Source of the DNA: Eurosta solidaginis
Taxonomy: Eukaryota; Arthropoda; Insecta; Diptera; Tephritidae
DNA: 64,000 bases
Assembly: GCF_040869045.1 (NCBI RefSeq)
Contig: NC_090319.1
Span: 236,461,832-236,525,831, forward strand
Direction of reading: 5' to 3'
A program made the position numbers and the translations under genes. How positions within the stretch are numbered: the stretch's first letter is position 1; each line of letters starts with the position of its first letter. The notes beneath the pieces are model-generated. The model made no database searches and was not told the origin of the DNA. It saw only the letters and a program-made list of their open reading frames with translations. Positions 59,134 to 64,000 of this stretch are shown piece by piece.

Positions 59134-59612
59134 CGCCGATATCAACTTACTTCAAATATGGCGTTAGACAAAATTGCGACGAAGAATAACTCACATACGC
59201 GTATGTAGTCATCAGCTAATAACGTTTTTTTTTTTTTTTTTTGAAAAATTGTTGCCTAAGTAAATGGTAAAGCCTTAATATAGTTGCTCCCACCCCAGAA
59301 AATGTTCAACATTTATAGTGCATATAAAGAACATAAATGTCTACCCCGTGTATTAGCTGATTTTCACAAACAAGCTGTCAATGATAATAAAAATTCATTA
59401 GCAATTATTTCCTTCGTTTCAATTTTCTTCGCTAAAAATTTGTGATGTTGCCCCGGGCCCTACTCACAGGGTCCGCCAAATGGTCGGCAAAGCAGAACTT
59501 CCCGGATAAATTTAGTAGGCGTTACTGATGCTAAACAAGATCCAATCGTTGCGAAATGTTTTGGAATAATTGAAAGCATATTTATTAGACTCGATCGATT
59601 TATTAACCGATA
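59134..59612. other. Unassigned DNA, no gene seen
   Basis: A T run (59,227-59,242) and no recognised content. A minus-strand open frame through 59,460-59,903 mostly reads the foldback element and has no motif. Confidence 0.35.
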
Positions 59613-59930
59613 TCGCGCTATCGATTTTTCGATAGGATTTGGGCTCAGGAAAACAAAGTTCCACTGCGCATACCCAAAAGAAATAATTTCCGAGCCTGCG
59701 AAAAAAATGGCGAAAGGGTCAATTTTTCGACCAAAACTGTTATTGCCAACGTTTTTACAACAGTTTTTTGAAAAAAAAAAAAATATTTTTGGGTTTTGGG
59801 GAGTGTTTTGGTCGTAAAATTTACCCTTTCGCCAAATTTTTTTTTCGCAGGCTCGAAAATTATTTTTTGGATATGCGTAGTGGAACTTTTTTTCCTGAGC
59901 CAAAATCCTATCGGAAAATCGATGGCGCGA
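59613..59930. mobile_element. Foldback MITE, 318 bp
   Basis: Arms of roughly 120 bp pair across a short spacer: TCGCGCTATCGATTTTTCGA ... CGAGCCTGCGAAAAAAATGG ... TTTTCGACCAAAAC on the left, complementary text on the right with small indels and mismatches. It lies directly before the recognisable RT text of LINE L1 copy 2. No clear target duplication. Confidence 0.8.
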
Positions 59931-60827
59931 TGTGTAGAAAATTATCGAGGAATTGCAAAATTGTCTGCCATCCCAAAGGTATTTAAACCATTGTTACCAA
60001 TCAGCTAACATTTTAAATTTCTTCTACATTGATTGCTGACTCTCAACATGGATTCTGTAAAGGTAAATCTACCATTACCAACCTACTTGAATTGACAACT
60101 CATGTTTCTAATGGATTTAGAGAAAATCTTCACACCGATGTTATTTACACTGATTTCAGTAAAGCATTTGACAAAGTTTCCCACTCCTCGCTTATACTCT
60201 TTCAGATGTTATTAATGTTCCCTCTGTAGTCCCACAGGGTAGTCATCTCGGTCCCATTCTGTCTTTGCTATTTATTAATGACATTTGTACCACAATAAAA
60301 TATTCCAAAATTTTAATTTATGCTGATGATGTAAAACTTTTTAGGTCCTATGCGTCTATTGAAGAACGTCCCTTGCTTCAAGCGGATTTAAGCTGGCTTA
60401 GTTGATTGGTGCAACGCGAATTCAATGCCGCTGAACATCAATAAAGGTAAATTCATGTGCTTCTCTCGGAGATCTTTGCCAGCAGCCTCTTACCTAATTG
60501 ACAATTTTTTTCTTGTATCAGTAAATTATTTTGTTGACTTGGGAGTCACGATGGGTGCTAAACTTAGTTTCAACCTTCATATTATGACTGCTGCCAATAA
60601 GGCTAGAGGTGTTCTATCATTCGTGAAGAGATGGTCTAAAGAATTTAGTGACCCTTATGTAACCAAACCATTTTACAACATTATTTAGACCGATACTAGA
60701 ATACGGATCAATAGTCTGTAATCCGCAATATCAAGTTCATGCAGATAGGCTTGAGTCAATACACAAGCAATGTTTACTCTTTTCTTTAAGGAATTTTCAT
60801 TGGGACTCTGTATATAATCTTCCACCT

Positions 60828-61226
60828 TGTTGTTGTTGTTGTTGTAGCGATAAGGTTGCTCCCCGAAGGCTTTGTGGAGTGTTGTCGATATGATGGTCCT
60901 TTGTCGGATACAGATCCGGTACGCTCCGGTACCAGAGCACCATTCTGGTGCTAGCCCGACCATCTCGGGAACGATTTATGTGGCCACATTAAACCTTTAG
61001 ACCATTCCCTCCCTCCCCATGGAACTTGGGGTCGCCAGATCCTCGTCTGTTTGTGAACCAGGATTCGCAGCGGATAGGTGAGGTTGAAAATTGGGTTTGG
61101 AGAAGCTATATATTGCGTTGGCAACCTAAATGTTTGCGCTACACAGCCCATTGAATCTGGTATTTTAGTCGCATCTTACGACAGGCATACCTACCGCGGG
61201 TATATTCTGTTCCCTTAACCCGCTGG
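60828..61226 (-). mobile_element. CAA-tailed retroposon (SINE-like), 399 bp, 10-bp target duplication
   Basis: Flanked by TCTTCCACCT (60,818-60,827 and 61,227-61,236). On the minus strand it starts CCAGCGGGTTAAGGGAACAG, continues CGGTAGGTATGCCTGTCGTA, and ends in a CAACAACAACAACAAC tail. No ORF with a known motif. The head resembles the start of the element at 61,285, suggesting a shared 5' region. It may be a short LINE-derived element moved by L2-like machinery. Confidence 0.8.
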
Positions 61227-61284
61227 TCTTCCACCTCATACTAGTCGGTTAAAGCTTATCAACCTTCCAACTCTCGCTAGTCGT

Positions 61285-62712
61285 TCCCCCTGTGGGTTAG
61301 GGGTTAGAATATGCCCACGGTAGGTATACCGGTCGTAAAAGGCGACCATAATACCATGGGTACCCAATCCATGAGTAAGGTGTTTTACTCGAAAGGCAGC
61401 AGGGTGGACGCGGTGTATCACCCTGTGGGACCCTAGGCAAGGTCTTTATAAAAAGTGCTACCGCGGGAGCAGGAGAAGCCAGTGTGATCTGGTGCACTGC
61501 ATCAAACGATGCTTTGTACTCAGGTCTCACCTCCTGTCCTGGGATGGCCCCCTTGTGGGAGCATCGCGGTGGCTGTGGTTTCAAACAGAGTTCACTTATG
61601 ACACACGCTCTGAGTAGACTTGTTTTCCCTTGGGGGCCCAAGACCCAAGGGAATTCGGTCTCATGCTTGCCACGGCGGTCCCAATTTCATTGAGAAGCTG
61701 ACCCTGAGGTGCAGATGATAGGTTGGTCACATCCCTTAAATTGTGACAAAATGCTGTATAAAAGTCGACGAAAGATGGTGAAAGAGCGCATGTCTATCGT
61801 CAGCCGAAAAGCAATCGATAATTGTACGAGTGGGCCGGTGCTCATCTCGTCTTTTGAGATGTTTTGAGGCTGCTTTAGACTGCGCAAGCGAATAGAAGGC
61901 GTTCGCTGTGTGGATGGCCACACCCTATATGTGGCAAGATTTGACGATGTCAAATCACTGTAGTGTGGCGGACTGCAGTGCAAAGATGTTGCTGGGGCAG
62001 GTACTCGGTACTTACAGGTCTGTGAGCGGAAAAGGTTGGCCACATCCCTTAATTGTGGTAGGAGTGTATTTGGAAGGAGTGGAGTGTATTTGGAGGCAAA
62101 TTGGTGCATAATTGTTGTGTAATTGAGTGGAAATTGGAGCGAAATTAGTAGCGAAAATGGAAGCCAATAGAAGATATGGCACACAATGTTTGTCAACGTA
62201 GTGTGGCCTCAAGCGATGTCGAGGGGCATTGTTGAGGCGGGCACTCGGCACTCACAGGTCTGTGTGCGGAAAAGGTTGGTCACATCCCTTGATTTAAATT
62301 GTGATGGTGTTGGTGTTGAGGACGGCGCATAATTGTATGCCAAGCTCACTTCGTTTGTCGACGTAGTGCGGCCCTTAAGCAACATCTAAGCAAAACCAAG
62401 CGCCGCTAAATATCTCAATCTGGTTAACTTGTTAACCAGATACTGAGATATCAAAATCAATGAAAGAGGGACCCTGAGGCAAACACGGAACTCGCGGTGG
62501 AGTTGCCGTGCAACCGGGTGCCATTACCCGAAAATGGAAGAGGAGGATGGATAGTCCTCCTCGGCCAAACCAAGGCTGGTTGACTTGAACACCCCAGCTC
62601 ACCGCATTGGTACCAACTTGATGGGCCGAAGATCAACGGACATTGATCTGTGTTTTACACCGGAGGTAAGTCTTCACGACAGGGACTCCCGTAATTCACG
62701 TTCTTTCGTCTT
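61285..62712 (+). mobile_element. Retroposon insertion, 1,428 bp, with 13-bp target duplication
   Basis: Flanked by TCTCGCTAGTCGT (61,272-61,284 and 62,713-62,725). Starts CCCCTGTGGGTTAGGGGTTA with CGGTAGGTATACCGGTCGTA following. The interior holds three degenerate repeats around GGTTGGTCACATCCCTT (about 61,722, 62,034 and 62,275), the last two preceded by ACTCGGTACTTACAGGTCTG or similar. The right end has no poly-A or CAA tail. No RT was found. It looks like the 5' region of a LINE or a derivative of one. Confidence 0.7.
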
Positions 62713-63348
62713 TCTCGCTAGTCGTAGAGAAATGCTAGGCGTATTATTTATGGCTAACCTACTGAATGGACTAATTTCTAGCCCCTTTCTTTTGAACGAA
62801 GTAAACTTCAATGTCCCATCTCGAGCGTCAAGGCATTACAAACCTCTTCTCTTGAGGCAGTGCAGAACTAATTTCCAATTAAATGAAACTTTTCGGTGTT
62901 TGTGTCATGATTTTAACTCTCATTCGAATTCATTTGATATAACGGATTCACTTTTTACTATAAGGAAAAAATAAATAAAATAAATAAAAAATATAAAAAA
63001 AATCTTTATATGCTAAAAGCGTTAACTTATTTAACAATTTACTATATGTAAAATTTTCAACTGTTATGTATATAATACTCAGCTGTTGATTTCTTTTTGT
63101 AGCTGAGCAGTTTTAGATATCGACGCTTAACAAACCTCCGCCTATCAACAACTCGGCAAGAAACAAAATCTGTGCGTAATGCGAATGCGCCCTTCGTGTC
63201 AGTTTGGTGGGCTTTGGAGGATATTAATCCGTAGGGTTTATTATTATTGTTATTACTATTATTATTATTATTACTACTACCTAGTAGTTTAAGTTTTAGG
63301 CCTAAACAGCCGTAATAATAAATAAATTAAATTAAATTAAATTATTAT

Positions 63349-64000
63349 TTTTTTTTTGTTACGTGGAAGGAGGAAATGTTTTATGCACTAACCGGGTTGT
63401 TAAGCCTCGGTGCTACCTCTGTAGCAGCGAGCCTCTCCGAGTGTAGGACTCCCTTTCTTTTTCTTCATGGGCTACCTAACATAGCATAACTTCGGGTACC
63501 GAAGCGCGCTACGTGAGCTCTCTGGCTACTCTCACGTTACTGGGTTAAGCAGTCGACTTCTCCATGTGGCCGTTCTAACCATGGCTCCAGCTCGGGAATC
63601 AGTTCCCTGGTCCACTTGCCAGGGGTACTGCAGCTCCATTGCTGTTGCCAGCGTCGGATTGAATCTTTTCGCGCCTGCGCGGCAGCAACATATCTGCATA
63701 CTTCTCCTCGGAGGTGGTAAATTGATTTCCTCTCCCCAGCGAGAAGATGTATCGGTATGGTTCCCGCAATAACAAGAACTGCGTCTGCGGATACCGTGCG
63801 GTAAGCTGAGGCAAATCGTAGAGCCCCTCTGCGTTGGACAGAAGCAATAGCTGCTCGGTACTTTCGGAATTTCATTGCATCCGCCCAAATTTCTGCACCG
63901 TACAAGAGTATAGAATCCGAAGCGGAAGCAAACAGCTTTCTTATACATGGCCTTGGCCCGCCTGTGTTTGCCATTAATCGACTTAAGTATCCTATGGTCT
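63349..64000 (-). mobile_element. R1-clade LINE, 3' end, continuing past the right edge
   Basis: The A run (T run on plus strand, 63,349-63,358) is the 3' tail, inserted in the TAAATTAAAT tail of L1 copy 2. A 3' UTR (63,359-63,536) precedes the coding end at 63,537. Confidence 0.75.
63537..64000 (-). pseudogene. Reverse transcriptase C-terminal region, R1-clade LINE
   Basis: Minus-strand frame: ANTGGPRPCIRKLFASASDS, ILLYGAEIWADAMKF, ALRFASAYRTVSADAVLVIA, GTIPIHLLAGE, RRWQQQWSCSTPGKWTREL, PELEPWLERPHGEVD and a stop after CLTQ. This order is characteristic of R1-type RT C-termini. The usual downstream Cys/His knuckle is missing, so the protein is cut short. The 5' part lies beyond the window. 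Confidence 0.8.

Larger units (their letters stand above)
59938..62974 (+). pseudogene. Reverse transcriptase of L1 copy 2 (broken, twice interrupted)
   Basis: Pieces: 60,029-60,229 (SQHGFCKGKSTITNLLE, YTDFSKAFDKVSHSS), then a deletion of about 90 bp relative to copy 1, then PQGSHLGPILSLLFINDI and IYADDVKLFRSY (60,230-60,420), then 60,425-60,688 (PLNINKGKFMCFS, VDLGVTMGAKLSF). The C-terminal part resumes at 62,726 (REMLGVLFMANLLNGLISSP) and stops at 62,974. Frame changes near 60,230 and 60,400 and both insertions destroy it. The catalytic YADD is intact. Confidence 0.85.
59932..63350 (+). mobile_element. Non-LTR retrotransposon L1 copy 2, with two inner insertions
   Basis: The element's own DNA is 59,932-60,827, 61,237-61,284 and 62,726-63,350. 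It reads ENYRGIAKLSAIP at the left, then the RT, and its 3' UTR (GCTGAGCAGTTTTAGATATC near 63,100) matches the UTR of copy 1. The tail ends in TAAATTAAAT repeats near 63,315-63,345. The two insertions have clean target duplications. Confidence 0.9.

Noticed and set aside
59460..59903. 147-codon minus-strand open stretch
   Set aside because: Largely translates the two arms of a foldback element; Lys/Phe-rich from A/T runs.

Overview
The window looks like intergenic heterochromatin-like DNA from a dipteran, most likely a tephritid fruit fly. This rests on the insect transposon families present, a high A+T background, AG/GT introns of about 60 bp, and no bacterial gene order. I found no convincing host gene exon, tRNA or rRNA gene. 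Almost everything recognisable is transposable-element DNA, much of it nested.

Layout. 1-2,005: 3' half of a frameshifted non-LTR retrotransposon (family L1), running off the left edge. 2,290-5,353: a second LINE family (L2: endonuclease, RT, zinc knuckle, CAA-type tail). 5,760-6,140: two short CAA-tailed retroposon pieces head to head. 6,141-12,810: a foldback (long inverted repeat) composite enclosing a non-coding repeat 'family H', which itself holds a second H copy in inverted orientation. 12,826-15,492: a piggyBac element with a three-exon transposase. 15,540-19,070: decayed LINE fragments on both strands (L3, L2, R1-like, RTE, L2 endonuclease). 20,500-20,830: small inverted-repeat elements.

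20,885-35,640 is one hAT transposase gene on the minus strand, cut into three pieces. One gap (21,213-29,646) holds a Helitron-like repeat, inside which sits an env-bearing Gypsy/errantivirus-type provirus (21,478-28,546, target duplication TATA). The other gap (29,984-33,775, target duplication ATAT) holds a young non-autonomous LTR element whose single 768-codon ORF joins SAP-Gag-protease to an integrase tail, with RT, RNase H and the integrase core missing.

36,145-39,466 and 43,684-44,866 are more family H copies. 39,577-42,285 is a tandem array of about 2.8 units of 937 bp. 45,576-45,819 is a clean hAT-type MITE. 47,913-59,130 is a tract of H copies, a 1-kb terminal-inverted-repeat element (X, two copies, one split by H) and a tRNA-headed SINE fragment, shaped by a roughly 2.6-kb tandem duplication. 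59,932-63,350 is a second L1 LINE carrying two retroposon insertions with clean target duplications. 63,349-64,000 is the 3' end of an R1-clade LINE on the minus strand.

The most interesting item is family H. It has a 13-bp subterminal inverted repeat (ATACTCAGTTGAG), a 6-bp-stem hairpin next to one end, a CCGT microsatellite, a central array of about 130-bp monomers, repeated GC-box palindromes, and insertion into T/A runs without target duplication. This is the architecture of Helentron-associated elements (DINE-1/HINE type). The class assignment is inference.
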